Positions 1-12,740 of a stretch of 64,000 bases of DNA are shown here, in pieces. Position 1 is the stretch's first letter; each line of letters opens with the position of its first letter. The stretch covers positions 868,001-932,000 of the forward strand of contig JADNRZ010000011.1 of assembly GCA_015501605.1 (NCBI GenBank), given 5' to 3'. Under the pieces are notes generated by a model that was given only the letters and a program-made list of their open reading frames with translations, did no database searches and had not been told where the DNA came from. The position numbers and the translations under genes are program-made. The stretch is from Panaeolus papilionaceus. Lineage: Eukaryota; Basidiomycota; Agaricomycetes; Agaricales.

Positions 1-2852
1 AATCATCCACACAGGTCCATTCGATTCCGATAAAATACCTCGTCCAGAGTAAGAGCTCAGCATTTTTTCTCCTGGAATGTCGAGGTCATGATCGGCGTGC
101 CACACCCAGGTTCCCTGTGCTACTCTTTTAGCATTACGCTGCTGGTAAATCGGTGGTGAGCCTACCTCGAAGTACCCAGTAGCATTTTCGGTGATGTGAA
201 GGCTGAGGAAGGCAGCGTAGCAAGGGTCATAAGAGCCCGTCCTGTTCGTGGGGCATTTATCGGATTCTAGGTTGGTCCCTGTGCTCCCAGCAGTTCTGAT
301 AATCCCAGAAAAAATGAATAAAGCCTACAACCACAAACACTGAAGTATCAAACCTGATATGACTGTCCCACATCCCTGAACCACCCTTGACGCCATGTGG
401 ATCGGCGACGTTCCATTCCACGATGATAGCCCCTGCGGCTATAAAACTTGACATTTATCTCCTTATCTTCAGACGTTGACATAAAATCGTACCTGGCCCC
501 ACAGTGGTGAAAACGACGTCTGTGATTTCCGTAATGCCTTGAGAACCCTTTTCACCAATTCTGACCACGACATGCGGGTTATCCATATCTTGGAATTTGG
601 GACCTTTTCCCGCAATCACAGACCATACTTCTCCGACGAGCCTTGTTCCAGCAGGGATGGTGAGGGTGGAGCTCACGATGTAGAACCCTGCGTCAAGGAA
701 AATGATTTTGCAACCTGAAAACTACGAGTTCCTTCAGATAGGAAGGGTGAAACAGAGCATAAAAAATATACCTTATTCAACACAGCCTGTAGAGCAGCGG
801 TATCATCTGTGGCACCATCTCCAGCGGCACCATGGTCTCGAACACTGACAAACTGGTCAATGGCATAGTCTTCATATTGAGGGTGCCCACGGCTGACGAT
901 CTTCCCCGACTTATCAAGGAGAACACTAGGCTTGTGCACAGACGCAATGCTGTTTTGCGTAAATTTTCCTTTAGAGCCGTGATACACATTTCCTTGAACC
1001 CACGTGTCGATGGTGTGTGTGTTATTGGGATTAGAGGTCCCAGGAAGGACGACAGTGCCGCCAACAACACCGACAGCCACTGGGACGTTATGTAGCTTGA
1101 CGTTATTCAACATGAGAGACCCATCAAGCGTCTTATTACTGGGTTGGGACGTCCTGATGAAGATTGGGGTATTGATAATAACGGCGTCGATAAACGCTTG
1201 GGCTCCTGTAGTCTAATAATAACGTTTAAATTTATTTACCAGAAACGAGCCTTGAAAAAACCTCACCTGTCCGTTTTTGCTTCCTTGTTGGATATCGAAC
1301 CCTACGCCACAGTTATTAATTTTGAGGTCTTGATATGTCCATCCTAGCAAAAAAGAAGAGTGTCAGAAAACCTGGCTTCTGTTGGAGAATGCAAAGCTGA
1401 GCGTACCCCAATTCCACACGCTGAAGACACCAGTTTGCGCGTCATTAATCGTAATATTTCTCACTGTGAATCTGTGCGTCTTCTCAGCGGCATGTGCACA
1501 ATGAACGGTATGCAGGACTCACTGTTGATTCCCTCCCCAAATTCCAAATTTGCCTCCATTGAAGACAAGATCTCCCATAAACCCACCACTGCACGAGATT
1601 AGTATTCCAATATAATTGTCTAAATGAAAACCAGTCAACGAACCTGCCATTTTCCATCCAGATACCTGAAGAATGCATGTAAGTCTATAGGACATCGTGT
1701 TGTTGTAATTGGCATACCTTGGTGAGCAGTATTCGGTGCTTTGGACATGAAAAACACGATATTGACGAGCGACGTGGCCTGCGCAACCTGCCAATGAATA
1801 CCAGTTCCTTGGGATTTTTCAGCTGGAACTCTGCAAAATGAACGTCAGAAAATAGCTGTTGCCTAACAGGCTATACAATGCTTACCGGGTCACGTCGATA
1901 ACAAAATTTCGGATTGAACGATGGCTGAAATTTTGTCAATCTCGTGTCCAGGTTTGTGCAGCGAGTATTAGAGCTTACAAGTTGTTGGTCGCGCCAAAGT
2001 ATTGTGCCCCACCCCCTCCAGGAATGTATGGATTGGCATCTAGGTTGAGAAGTATCGTATTAAAAACTGAAGGCATGCGGGAATTAGCAACATACCGATA
2101 ACAGCCATCCCATTGAAGGTCTGATCAGCTAACAGGGTCGGAGGCGATCTCGCATCTCCAATAAGCTGGGTGTAATAGTATGGCACAATTGGTGCAGAGA
2201 CAAGGTATGTTCTGCAACGTAAGGATGCGATTAAAATGTCACTTTGATGGTCAGAAAGAAACCACGGACCCCTTAGGAAAATAGATCAATGCTGGCGATA
2301 CTCTGAACACCAATCTTATCAGCTATTGAAGAGAGAATCTTCATAAATTCCATACTCACGTCGAAGAGCGACAGACACCTCCCCCACAGGTACCTTGAGC
2401 AGTAATTGCAGCACTGTATCACGAAATCAAATTAGAACAAGAGTCGCGACGAAATTGCTTCAGGCCCAAGATCTCTCACTTGATCGCAGCGGTGTCATCA
2501 TGAACACCGTCGCCCACAGCACCAAAATCCTAGAAAGGCCATGTAAAAACACGTTGGTATCTTCAAACATAATTAAAATCCTGCGCACCTTGACGTTTCT
2601 GAACACCTGGTAATCCTTCGGGTTGGGATTAAACGGAGAAATACCCTGGTGCTTTATCCTCTCCAACCAAAACGGTGCATCGGGAGGTGCTGTTCCTTTA
2701 CCCAAGCCTTGACCATGGTTCGCTGAGCTCATGGTATCGTTGCCACAGGCACCTTGGTTGGTGGTGGTGGTGGTGGTGGTGGTGGTGGTGGCATGAGCAA
2801 GACCAAGGATCAACGCGACCGCGAGAGCGGTTGACGCAACGCGTGACCTCAT
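1..2852 (-). CDS. GH55 exo-beta-1,3-glucanase, copy 1, 3' end outside the window
   Basis: Secreted glycoside hydrolase of family GH55, which cleaves beta-1,3-glucan of fungal cell walls and extracellular glucan. The protein starts at 2852 with a signal peptide (MRSRVASTALAVALILG..AHA), then a poly-threonine run, then the conserved segment FWLERIKHQG..PFNPNP..YQVFRNVKV. A second pectate-lyase-like half begins near 880 with FVSVRDHGAAGDG.TDDTAALQ, the repeated signature of the two-part beta-helix. Many short introns interrupt it. The coding sequence continues past position 1: the last visible exon matches the part of copy 3 near 41,850, so the C-terminal beta-helix end is missing from the window. 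Two further full-length copies lie at 21.9-25.2 kb and 41.2-45.0 kb. I saw no stop in the inferred exons, but did not join all of them. Exo versus endo action is not decided by the sequence. Confidence 0.85.
2757..2791. repeat. (GGT)n microsatellite coding poly-Thr
   Basis: About ten perfect GGT units on the plus strand encode the poly-Thr run just after the signal peptide of GH55 copy 1. Copies 2 and 3 lack it; copy 3 has a proline-rich linker at the same place. Confidence 0.9.
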
Positions 2853-3776
2853 TCGGATTTAGGGGTTGGTCTAGATTTGGGTATTGCCTCCGACTCCGCC
2901 TCTGCCGAGGTCGTCAAAATGTTCGAGGCGCCTAAATGAGTAGTACCAGGTGGTGCCTGGAACTTTTTGAAGATGGTGGTTTAGCGAGTCGAGGATTTAT
3001 GGGAAACTGCGCATTCGAGGAGCTTTAAATTCGGTTCTTAATAGAGCTTGCGTGGATCAAGCAGTCATCGAGAATCTTGCATGGTGTTGACATGGTGTCA
3101 AGTGTGCTTCGAGCGTATTTAAAGAAGCAGCGGCTTTCCTCCGGTTTCTCTTGGATATTACCTGATCACAAAATTATTTTGCGGAACGTTGCTTACCCCA
3201 ATTTACTGAGCTGTGGACCCATCCATGCACAGTAAAATCCAGTGATACCTCGGACATATTCCTTGCTGGTTTGACTGTCTGCGACTGTTTGCCAGAATAA
3301 CCATTTTCTTATGTGTATGTTGGACGTCCACCCTGTGGCTCCTCAAAATGGAACGATGGTAGGGTTACCTAAAATCCAGAAAAGAGCAAAAGGCTCCATC
3401 ACGAAGTCATTAATACTCTTATCGACAATCCGGTCCCACGAGAACATTGAATTGTACATCCAACATTAATGATAAACTATGGTATACGCTACACATGCAT
3501 TAATCACAGAAAGGCAACAAAAGTAGCAAAACGAATAGCGATGGTTCTATGATATCCTCCAGTCATAAATACCGTGTCCAAAATTCTAGATCATTAAGCA
3601 CGACAACCAAATCATGAACAACTCCGTCATGAAACGATTCGGAGTCCTCGTTGTAACATTCATGGCGCAGCGTACTCGCGGTCCTCCAAGGACCTTCAGA
3701 TTGTCTGGTTACACTTTTATTAGTTTCCCTTCACATCGAAGGAATATTTTAGAAGTCAATGGTCCCGTCTCCACAA
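2853..3776. other. intergenic region
   Basis: Lies between the 5' end of GH55 copy 1 and the 3' end of the MFS gene. It must hold the GH55 promoter; a TATA-like stretch on the minus strand sits near 3116-3122. I see no gene in it. Confidence 0.5.
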
Positions 3777-6276
3777 TTAAGGCGACGTGCTTGACTTGAG
3801 CTGATGGGTATGGTGATGTTCCGAGAACGAATGCGTTCGGATGCTTTCTTCGACTTCTTCATTAGCCATACCCTCGTCATTTGGGGCATCATCTTCAGGT
3901 CGACTATCTTGTCGCTGAGCTGGTGGGGCGTGGTGAGCGTATTTACTGCTCATACGTATCCGTCTTCCGAATTTCCAGAAGAGAATAGGACTGTAATGCG
4001 AAGTCAATGAAATGAAATCGGGGAATAAGCCCAAGAATAACTTACGCGGGACATCCGAGGCCGATCGAAACACATGCAAGAATTGTATCACCCTTGCCGT
4101 ACCCTAATCGCTCGTACATGATGGGGGCGAACAAAGGAAAGCCAAATCCTGCGAGTGACCGTAAGAATGAAACAGCAGCCAGAGCTACAATTAGAGTGGA
4201 TTTGTCGTTTCAGCCTTTACGTAATTAATTGGGATGTAAAAGACACAACGCACCTGATGCAGCGTGTAGGGTGAATGAATCGACGACATAGGTTTGAATA
4301 GCTTGGAAGGTCAGGATCATACCAGCCCCAACACACGCAATGCCCTACAAAAGATAAGAAAAAAATCGGCAGCCATGTTTTGGATAACACATACGATATC
4401 TGTCGCAATCCAGTGAAGATGATGTTCTGCTGACCATCCAGCTAGCAGAAGTCCAATGGGCATCAGAATGGTTCCTGGAATCATAGATGCTAAAAATCCA
4501 TTTGAGTTACTCGTCATCGAAAATAAAGGTGGCCAAACGTACGCAATCTAAATTCTGGCTCTCCAACACCGTTATTCTTCTGCTTAAAGTGCTTATATAA
4601 AGCATCTAAGGCTCTTGCATTGACTTGTGACGCGAAAGAGAGGCCAAGTCCCAGAGCTATGTAGTGCAAACCCGCGATGCCGACATCTTCGTGGTAAATG
4701 TCCCTAAAGATGGCTGGCATAGTTGTGAGGAATACTAGGCAGGAAGATGGCTCGTCAAACGCAAAAAGCGGGATATGTTATAATCCAACTTACAGTAGAA
4801 TACCCCGTAGAGGTACGCCATAAAAATCCCTAGAAGTTGAACGATAGGCTCGTAATAAAACAGAACAAAAGGTCTTGTAAGGGCTTTTTTGAAAATGGAC
4901 TTCCAGCTGTGCAATTAATTGTGAGTGATATCGATGAGGACAAAGGCAAGTGATACGCACTGTCTGTCCTCTTTGGTCGCGTAGATGGATTTGACGCTTT
5001 TGTATTGACTTTTCTCCATGTCCATCTCTTTCTCTATTCTCTTGGCCTTTTCTTGGAGTAGATACGGGGCGAAGGCTACACGAAACCAGAATTAAGAAAA
5101 AGAGTTGTGACCAACTAAATTCAACGCCTACTTTCTTGCAGGAATATCAATCCCAGAACCTGAATGACAACATCCACAATTGAAGTTGACCAAAACTGGA
5201 GCAGTATAAATTAGAAAAATCGATTTCAAGGAGAGACTAGGATTACTTACCACCCATCTCCACGTTGATCTTTCTGCGATCCTACGGATTGTCAGCACAA
5301 CGGTAGGTATGATAGTCATGCAGGATACTCACCAACCGCCACATACTGGGCCAAGAACTGGGCCTAGCAAAGGCGCTAACGAGTAGATTGCAATTGCTTT
5401 CCCTCTTTCCTCCGGATGCCATGTATCACCCAGAACTCCTCCACCTATCGATAGAGGCGCGCTTCCACCAAGCCCAGCAAGAAATCGGAAGGCTATCAGT
5501 TGACTTTGATTTTGAGCGAAGCCACATCCAATGTTCCAAGCTGGAAATACAACAATGAGGGCCGACTAACCGGGGAGAAAAAATAAGACGTTACCTAGAT
5601 AAAACAGATTTGAACATTGCAGGACACGGGAACGACCATAGATTTCACTGAGGGGTCCCAAGATCTAATTCAAATTCGCAATCAAAATCGGACAGTTCCC
5701 TCCGAAGCGTCATGAACCCACCAATGGACCAAATGCTGTGGAGTTGTTTAAATAAAATGCTCAGAGATATTATGGAGGCTGATGCAGCTTACCATAACCC
5801 AAAACGAATACCGACGTCGTCATAGCCATCATAACTGTACTTGTGATCCCAAATTCTCTGGCCACTTGTGCCGATGCAGGTGCAACCATTGATGACGACA
5901 CTGGACTAATGAACGTGAAAGCGGACACAATCAAAGTCGCTGCCCACTTCTTGCGATATGGCCAACTACAAGGGTAATAATTGATTAATTGAATGATATA
6001 GAAACCTACAAAAATGAGAAAGGATTGAACAACGTACTTCTTTGGATTTTCCTTGTCATCTGGACCATCCCAATCCACCAATAACACATCTCCATCATGC
6101 GGCGGGTTCTCGGATGCCACTGTGGTCGTATCACCAGGACTTGATTGAGACGGAGGACTTCCCTGTCTTTCCAGATCTGTCTCAGCAGGGGACTTCTCTC
6201 CCAAACCGTGTTTCTCTCCACGAATTGATGAACTTGGGCTGAGGGACATTATCGTAGGCGTCGACGTGTGGGTCAT
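3777..6276 (-). CDS. MFS transporter, DHA1 drug/polyamine type
   Basis: Plasma-membrane or vacuolar proton antiporter of the major facilitator superfamily, closest in pattern to the fungal polyamine/multidrug (TPO-like) branch. The N-terminus is hydrophilic, with a segment DWDGPDDKENPKK directly before the first membrane span (PYRKKWAATLIVSAFTFISP), the usual DHA1 layout. Motif A-like LGPLSEIYGRSR is read on the minus strand near 5,630-5,670, followed by the helix with GLGGSAPLS. Further hydrophobic exons run to 3777. The C-terminal tail (about 55 residues) is acidic and His-rich (EHHHTHQ) and cytoplasmic by expectation. About ten short introns. Start: ATG at 6276 or the downstream in-frame ATG at 6249 (MSLSPSSS); I cannot choose. 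Substrate is unknown. Confidence 0.85.
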
Positions 6277-7136
6277 TACTCAAGGTATACGGCGTGCAAA
6301 ATTTCAGAGACAATGCATCGGCATATATAGTTGCACCAAACGCCGCAGTGACTTGTTTGTCTGAAGGATGCGTTCCAACCGGTATCGCTGACTACGTGAA
6401 AATGACAGGAATTGGGGCTGATGTGCCCGTTGATAGTTGCGTTCCCACTGTGGAGGTTACATATGACGATACAGAGCACCTGTGGCCGCATGTGCCGAGG
6501 GAGAGACATACGGATCTGCTTCCATGGCACAAAAATAACCAGCCTGGTTGGATCCGGCTATCTACCCGGTCGGGGTCCTCGGCATGTGCACAACTGCAGA
6601 GAGCAGGTTTAAATAGCCCAAGTTGCGTGTTCAGACGGCATATTCATTATGTCCTATACATTGGACAGGTAATGCCAAAATAAAGGACTAAAATATATTG
6701 TAAGAAGACACATATTCGAGTGCAGGAGTCAGACACTTACAAATGATATTCCCTCACCAGACCTCTTACAGGGACCTGGCGCTCTCGCGTAGTGAAGTTT
6801 ATCATGACTCAGTCATATCAGGGTGGTGGATACAACAGACATTGAAATCCCCAAAGAAGAGACTGATTAAAAAGCACCGAATGTAAGTATAAGGTGAAAG
6901 TGGGAGAAGCGAATGATTCATGCCCCGCTGTGACGTGACGAGTCTCGATTAAATCATGAGCCGTGACTGCATTAAACACAACCCACGCTCGACACCCCGA
7001 GTCGGAACGAGTACAAGCGAATTGAAAAGATATGCTTATCAGAGGCTGAACCTCCAGATTCCACATTCAAGTACTGCGCGAGCAAGGTTTTAGACCCCTG
7101 AGACGACTTTTTGCGTGGTGACTAAAGCGATCCTTG
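6277..7136. other. intergenic region
   Basis: Upstream region of the MFS gene. Short overlapping open frames on both strands look like chance. No gene, repeat or RNA recognised. Confidence 0.4.
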
Positions 7137-7349
7137 GCTCTACAAATTGAAGTTCCGAGTCGGTAAGATTTAACCCTTGAACCGCCGCGGCTCGTTACAA
7201 GGTATCACGCGACTAGAAATGGGTTCAAATAATGTATTCTTGTTAGTTATATTCTGCACAACAACTCCTTACACTTTAATTTAAGTCTTTAAGATTGACT
7301 TCAGCTCGTAACCGTCGATGCAAACCTGTTCGAGTTGTTAGCCTGACTG
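7137..7349 (-). pseudogene. detached 3'-end fragment of a GH55 gene
   Basis: About 213 bp matches the 3' UTR and last codons of GH55 copy 2 (21,711-21,925). On the minus strand 7,282-7,349 reads like the C-terminus of copy 2, including NNSNRFASTVTS and the final SQS and TAA, but the tryptophan codon before SQS is TGA instead of TGG. No upstream GH55 sequence adjoins it. It is a relic of a partial duplication. Confidence 0.75.
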
Positions 7350-8189
7350 TTTTTGACTGAGCCCTGGCCCCTGAGACACTTCTAATACGCTGCACGTGTT
7401 TTGATAGCCCATCATGATCTGTTGATGGCGTCTTGAGTGTGAATGGATCATTGAGACAGTTCAGATTCTGCGACGCATCCTATCGACATCCCATGAGTCC
7501 ATGTTCATGTAGAATTAATGTAGAATGCGCACTAAGCTGGCCAGATGGAGCACAGGATACCGCTTTTGCACTACGTACGAGCTGTGAAATTTTACTAGTT
7601 GATCTTTTGAACATGGTGAGGGAAGATGCAGATGCAACATGGGCAACATGAGCGTCATGAAGAGGTGTGCGTGAGTGGTGGATGGAAGAGGAAACGAGGT
7701 GAAGAAGGAAGGTGAATACGCGTAGACGAGCTCGTGAGGTCGCTGAAAGGTGGAGTTGAGAAGTAGAGGAGAGGGGAGGGGAGAAGAAGTAGTGGAGAGA
7801 CGAAGTACCGGTGAGGAGGGAATTCAAATGGGATGAGTGACTTACATTGTTATGAGTGTGCACGGGCACCAAGTGACAACCAAAAACGAATACGGACACA
7901 AAGTACGAGATTTTTGGGGGGAAAGCTTCATATTCATGGTAAAATATGTACATTATATATGTAATCTATCTAAATTTAAAATAATAGAAGTCCAAGAACA
8001 CCGAATGAGTCATGAAACGGCGACAGAAAAAGGAGAAGACGAGGGGAAAGTGAAGAAAAATGGGGTACGAAGAGGGAGAAGAGGATACAGGGCTTAAGTC
8101 CAAGTGTTTCCCGACGGTAATACATATCGAAGAAACGTCTAAAAATAGGGGCTTATCGATGGGCTCAAATTGGCGTCTGTTTGTGCTAG
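7350..8189. other. intergenic region
   Basis: Contains a purine-rich plus strand between about 7,660 and 7,830 and AT-rich sequence near 7,940-7,990. A long open frame on the minus strand (7480-7953) has no family I recognise. No supported gene. Confidence 0.35.
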
Positions 8190-9107
8190 AGATGAAGACA
8201 GACATATACTCGAAGAAGCTGTATTGGGTACGTACCAGTGAAGGAGAAGGTTTCGAGAACGGTTTCAACAACATGGAACAGACAGCGGCGCCCTATTCAT
8301 CAGCATTCTGAATGGAAGCCAACTTATCTTGTAAAGATAGCAGGGCCGACAGATACCAGACAATCTAATTGTGAACTGTTGAGCACTACGTACGTGAATG
8401 AGGGTTCTATTACCTCCAATACTGCAGGGCTCAATCGATGGATTTGGGACTCGGTATTTGATTGCGCCGGGCGAGTAGAACTCGTCGCCAAGCGAGTTGT
8501 GGCATTTCAATGATTTCATCGATAAGACGGTGGGAGGTGGGCGCCCCACGACAGACTCACAGCGGTTAGTATAGGATCGTCGCAATTATATGTTGGTTTA
8601 TGGCTTACTTGCCACCGCCCTGTTGCGATTGCTGTTTGCCATTTACCTGTGAACTAGGTCGAAAGTCAGTGGTGACGCATTGTACACAAGAATGATAAAC
8701 CGAAATTCAAGGATTGGAAGTCCAAGAACGCTTTGATCATCACGTTACTGGAATTACTAGAATTTTCACGATTAATCTATTGCATTCGTCCATTACTCCA
8801 CGAAAGAGCGCCTTAGCTCGGCTTAACTCTCAAAGAGAAACATCTGGAATGTATCCAAGGGCCAATATTCAGACGGAAATGAGGGTGAGAGCCGATGAGC
8901 ATCGAGACCAATAGATATGATTGAGCACTCGTACATCGAACTGTATCATAATAGGGTAATGGGGTTCAAAAGTTGAAATGAAGTGGCGGACAATGGAACT
9001 CGACAAAGAATGACTATGCCGATTGGTCAATCTTGGCAGTGAGCAGCGTTCGACACAGGTGAAGCAGGTATAGAAGGAGCAATGATTAATCATAGTGCTA
9101 GAAAGAG

Positions 9108-9115
9108 TATAAATA
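9108..9115 (+). promoter_or_regulatory. TATA box of inhibitor-like gene A
   Basis: TATAAATA begins 96 bp before the ATG; a pyrimidine-rich stretch follows. Copy C has the same box at exactly the same distance, which supports both the box and the start codon. Confidence 0.7.
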
Positions 9116-9203
9116 CTCTGACTTGGGTCCCTACATCTTCAGCTTCATCTTCAGAAGTTAACCTCACATACAGAGCCTCGTCTACTAGCATCTTCTCACA
9201 ACC

Positions 9204-9865
9204 ATGGAAAACATTGCATACCGTGTCAGGAGCGAGGCGACTCTTTACAGCCCCGTCACCGACGATGAAGTAAATGGTCGCATCATCGACACTCGGAATG
9301 CCGACGGTGTTATTCCCCAGAACTCTGTGTGTCCCCAATTTTCCAAGAGTAGCAGCCCGACACTAATCCGTGGATTAGATCCTATTTTTCAGCCAACCCG
9401 TTCATAACCAGAACGTCATAGTTAACATTACTGGTCCCGCTGGGCTTTATGTCGCTTTGCCCCCGGTGCGTTAACATATCCCAAAGTCATTCTTCGCATC
9501 ACATTGGATACTCACCTTTTTTTTAAAAAATTTCAGGGCGCAGAGGAGGGTACGCATGTCATTTGGTCCCAAAAACCGTTCTTGTGGGAAGTCATCCCAA
9601 CCATTGAGGGTGGACAGATCACATACCAGTCAGTTGTTATTTTATTCAATACAGCATGGATGTACTAATTATTGGCCGCAGGTTCGTCCCTGCCAACGGT
9701 GGTAATTTGTACATCTTTGACGAATTTGGCATTGGTGCAGTCGTGAGTAGTGGGTTGTGTGTTGGAGTAAATCTTGCATGGCTGAATCATTTTCGCTAGC
9801 TCGTTGTCAAGCCTGGGGACAAAATTGTCGCTCCTGAATCGTACTTTACTATCACTCCTGCTTGA
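9204..9865 (+). CDS. 142-residue small beta-rich protein, copy A; possible beta-trefoil protease inhibitor
   Basis: Five exons by my reading: 9204-9326, 9379-9465, 9537-9628, 9682-9742, 9800-9865, all with GT-AG borders and continuous phase, giving 142 residues. No signal peptide, so probably cytosolic. The C-terminal half has the spaced pattern W....W.V.P.....YQF.P..G..LY.FDEFG, ending APESYFTITPA. This pattern and length resemble fungal beta-trefoil serine protease inhibitors (MEROPS I66, such as cospin), where the end reads roughly P...F.I.P. The resemblance is from memory and weak, so the function is a guess. Copy C (18535-19200) has identical exon structure and the same last 21 residues. 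The gene sits in a triplicated segment and has its own TATA box. Confidence 0.7.
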
Positions 9866-10340
9866 TCGTCGTTCAAGTCGACCTTGATGCAAAGATGTTC
9901 TCTGATCGTTTTGGGTGCCTAGATCCCAGATGGTGTGTCAAAGTTGTTTCTGATATATCGAAATTGTAGTTTTGGAAGAAAAGATGGGGAGAAAAAAACA
10001 AGTTCTATGAATGTATACTAAGTGATGTTGTACGCAGAATTCAATATAAATTGTTATATGAACATGAAATTGGCAATTGGCGCGGGCTCTTGGCAACTAA
10101 TATTGATCTATCTGTTAACTCCATGGGGCCTCCTATTGAGTATACCCAGTTTTGCAGCACAACGTGCCTCGGAGCGACAACAGCCCAATTCATAACATCC
10201 CGGAGACAACACATAATCGGTTAATTATATCAATGAGCACAAGGCACGCAATGCAGCTTAACATGTTCGTGGATAATGGACGATTTGCAACATGCACACT
10301 TGTTATTACCAAATATAGTAGCTACGTTGCCTAATGTGGA

Positions 10341-11391
10341 TGATTTGGAAGTGTTTACTCTCGCTATTTTTGTTGTACTCGTCCTTCGTCTCTGCCTCAC
10401 TCTCACTGAAATTAACTCCTCTTCACCTCTCTCACATAGTAACCCCACGAACCCGAACCGCATGTTTTCACCTTCTTGCCATCTACGATCTCCCATTCAC
10501 ACCTCCACCATCACTCACTAGTACTCACTTTTCACCCATATCTCCCCACGCGCACATCATTTTGGAGCACACCGCGAGGGGTCTTTTTGAGAGTCCTCCC
10601 CTTTTTTTCATTATCGCTCACGGGTTTTACGTGTCCATCCGTCACTCTCGTCAGTCATCTCGAATCCCCGTTCTATCAAGCACCGTCATCCCGCTATTCA
10701 TGCCAGCAGCGCTCGTTCCTTCACCTTTCCTGGCCATCTTCATGGAATCGCCTATAGTTATGCTCACAACTGGTTGATTTTATTCCCCTTTTCATGGAGC
10801 CAAACTCCATCAATGTCTTCGAAACGTTCAAGTTGACACGTTGGCGTTCCTTGTATCACGAGCCAACGGCACGAACGAACTCAAGAAGATCAAGGTCGTA
10901 TGCTGATTTCCGTGTACGTAGCTTTGGAGGTCGGCGGCGAAGTTCACAGAATCACCACCCGATTACGAAGCACCCAGGAAAGAGCCCATCAGATTTTATT
11001 CGGACGCCAACATCAGCAACACTTTCGACGTCCTCAGTGCTCGCGTCGTTTCTCAAAACCAGAATCTAGCATTCACTCCCTCAGCGATGCTTACAAGTGT
11101 CGCCGTAAGTTTATGTCAACCTCTTCGGATCTCAGGTTAAAAATCGGTTATCCGAACTCAAAATGAATCGAGAATTCGTTTGAGCGTATCAAGTCTCCCT
11201 TTGACATCGAATTTAGGATCGGTTACAGATCAAGCACCCGGGCATTGCCCAAAAAATCCCTGGCCCGCTGAAGATGCTCATGAGGCCGCCTGCTTTGTTC
11301 TTCGTGGCAGGAACAGCGATTCCCATGCGTCAAGTATCCTTAATTCTTCCAATCAGCATCGGTCCCCCTGTCGTCGCTGGGTACGTTCTCA
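10341..11391. other. region with degenerate coding-like sequence
   Basis: Open frames on the plus strand here (for example 10334-10777 and 11274-11534) are rich in Ser, Pro and His and have no family I recognise. The part from about 11,150 may be the eroded upstream half of the gag relic that follows. No intact gene supported. Confidence 0.35.
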
Positions 11392-11765
11392 TTGAAGATA
11401 GAGTACGAAACTGTCACCCAACTGACATCCCTTGTTATGGATACCGTCGAGGCAACTCATGCGCTATTAGCAGCATTTCAGAGCGTTCTAGAGCGTTCAT
11501 CAGCTTCGTTCCCGTGCAACGTTTGCGGTCATGATCATTTCATTCAAGATTGCAATTTAGTTATGAAGTACATACTGTAATGCTGTACATTCGCCTCGGG
11601 AAATACAAATGCAATTACAAAGGCAAGATTGTGGCTACCTCTGGTGATATTGTGCCATCGTCTGAACCCATCCTCGACCGGCTTCTCAGGGGTCGAGTCG
11701 ACGAATTTCATATCCGGAGCCCCAGCCAGTTCGTATTCGGCTCATCTTCTTCAGCTGATCGTTGA
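11392..11765 (+). pseudogene. decayed Ty3/Gypsy gag with CCHC-type zinc knuckle
   Basis: Read in one frame, 11,515-11,553 encodes CNVCGHDHFIQDC, a CX2CX3HX4C zinc knuckle as seen in basidiomycete Gypsy Gag proteins, followed by NLVMKYI. The frame then ends at a stop (11,578-11,580), and a shifted frame continues with YIRLGKYKCNYKGKIV and later VDEFHIRSP. From memory, agaricomycete Gag proteins have a knuckle followed by YI..GK.KRN..GKIV..G..VP......R.DE.H, so the two frames are parts of one former frame. Protease, reverse transcriptase and integrase are not found nearby. No LTRs seen for it. Confidence 0.6.
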
Positions 11766-12329
11766 CCAACATCACCTGCACCTCGTTCACCCCTCCATTG
11801 CGTCCTCTCAATTAAGATCAAATCGCAGCAGTCGAGGCAGATACATATCATCTCCCTTCATCATCTCTTAGGTCGCCCTTTAGCCTCTCCAGCCGTCCGC
11901 ACTTTGTACTCAGGTTCGACAGAACGTTCAGAAGATCGCAGAATCGCCTGACAATCCATCTCAGCCAAACTAATTGTAAAGTTGTGATCAATTTCACTCT
12001 CGGGCAAGGGGAAGCACACAAAGTGCTCGTACAAATAAATGAAAATTTCTCTTTGACCTGCAGTTTGCGCCACTTTTCACCGCTTTCAACTCGGAGTTGT
12101 CGATATCATTAAGAAGCGAGTTAGTTGCACCATAAGTACTGACATTACCCCTGCATTCTCTAGAAGCAAGAATTGCGATACTAAGACAACTTATATGATG
12201 GTTTCTTCGTCATCTCATCATAATCTACTACACACACAGATATCGTGTAATATATATCTACCTGAGGACTCATACTTCGTTGACAAGTATGTTGAGTGGT
12301 CGCAGGACACGTAATGAGAAGCATCAAGA
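11766..12329. other. intergenic region
   Basis: Follows the gag relic. No gene, LTR or other feature recognised; some of it may belong to the same decayed element. Confidence 0.35.
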
Positions 12330-12589
12330 AGGAGAGCTCAGAGGTGAAAATAGACATATACCCGGGAACTTGGGTACATACTACGTACCGCTGGAGGAGA
12401 AGGTTTCGAGAAACGGTTTCAACAAGAGAAACAGACAGCGGCGCCCTGTTCATTGTGTTCATTAGCATTCCGAATAGAAGCTAATCCATCTCGCAAAGAT
12501 AGCAGAGCCCGCAGATAACAGACAATTTAATTGTGAACAGTTGAGCAGTACGTAAAGTACGTGAATGAGGGTTTTATTACCTCCAATAC

Positions 12590-12740
12590 TGTCAGAGTTA
12601 GCCTCCCACCTACCTCTGTTAGCCCTAGTCAGCCCTACGATAGGTATATAGACCCATAGACACGGCTCTGTACCCCTATCGTAGACCTGGTCATCTATCG
12701 ATCCCCCTTCCTTCCCCTCCTTGGGTCTCTTCTCCTGACA
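12590..12740. repeat. 5' LTR, 151 bp
   Basis: Starts TGTCAGAGTTAGCC and ends TCTCCTGACA; matches the 3' LTR except for three substitutions. I did not find a clear tRNA primer-binding site directly after it. Confidence 0.93.

Larger units (their letters stand above)
8190..10340. repeat. segmental duplication, copy A
   Basis: Matches copy B (about 12,330-12,584 joined to 15,282-16,380) and copy C (about 17,740-19,650). Shared marks include GACAGACAGCGGCGCCCT (A at 8,279, B at 12,431), CTCCAATACTGCAGGGCTCAATCG-like sequence (A, 8,414), AATGGGGTTCAAAA upstream of the gene, and the gene plus its 3' flank. Limits are approximate. Confidence 0.85.

Noticed and set aside
7480..7953. 157-codon open frame on the minus strand
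   Set aside because: Ser/His/Leu-rich composition of a CT-rich strand, no family recognised, no matching copy in the other duplicated segments.
10334..10777. 147-codon plus-strand frame with a hydrophobic start that looks like a signal peptide
   Set aside because: Rest of the frame is low-complexity Pro/Ser/His; overlapping frames are equally open; no support for a gene.
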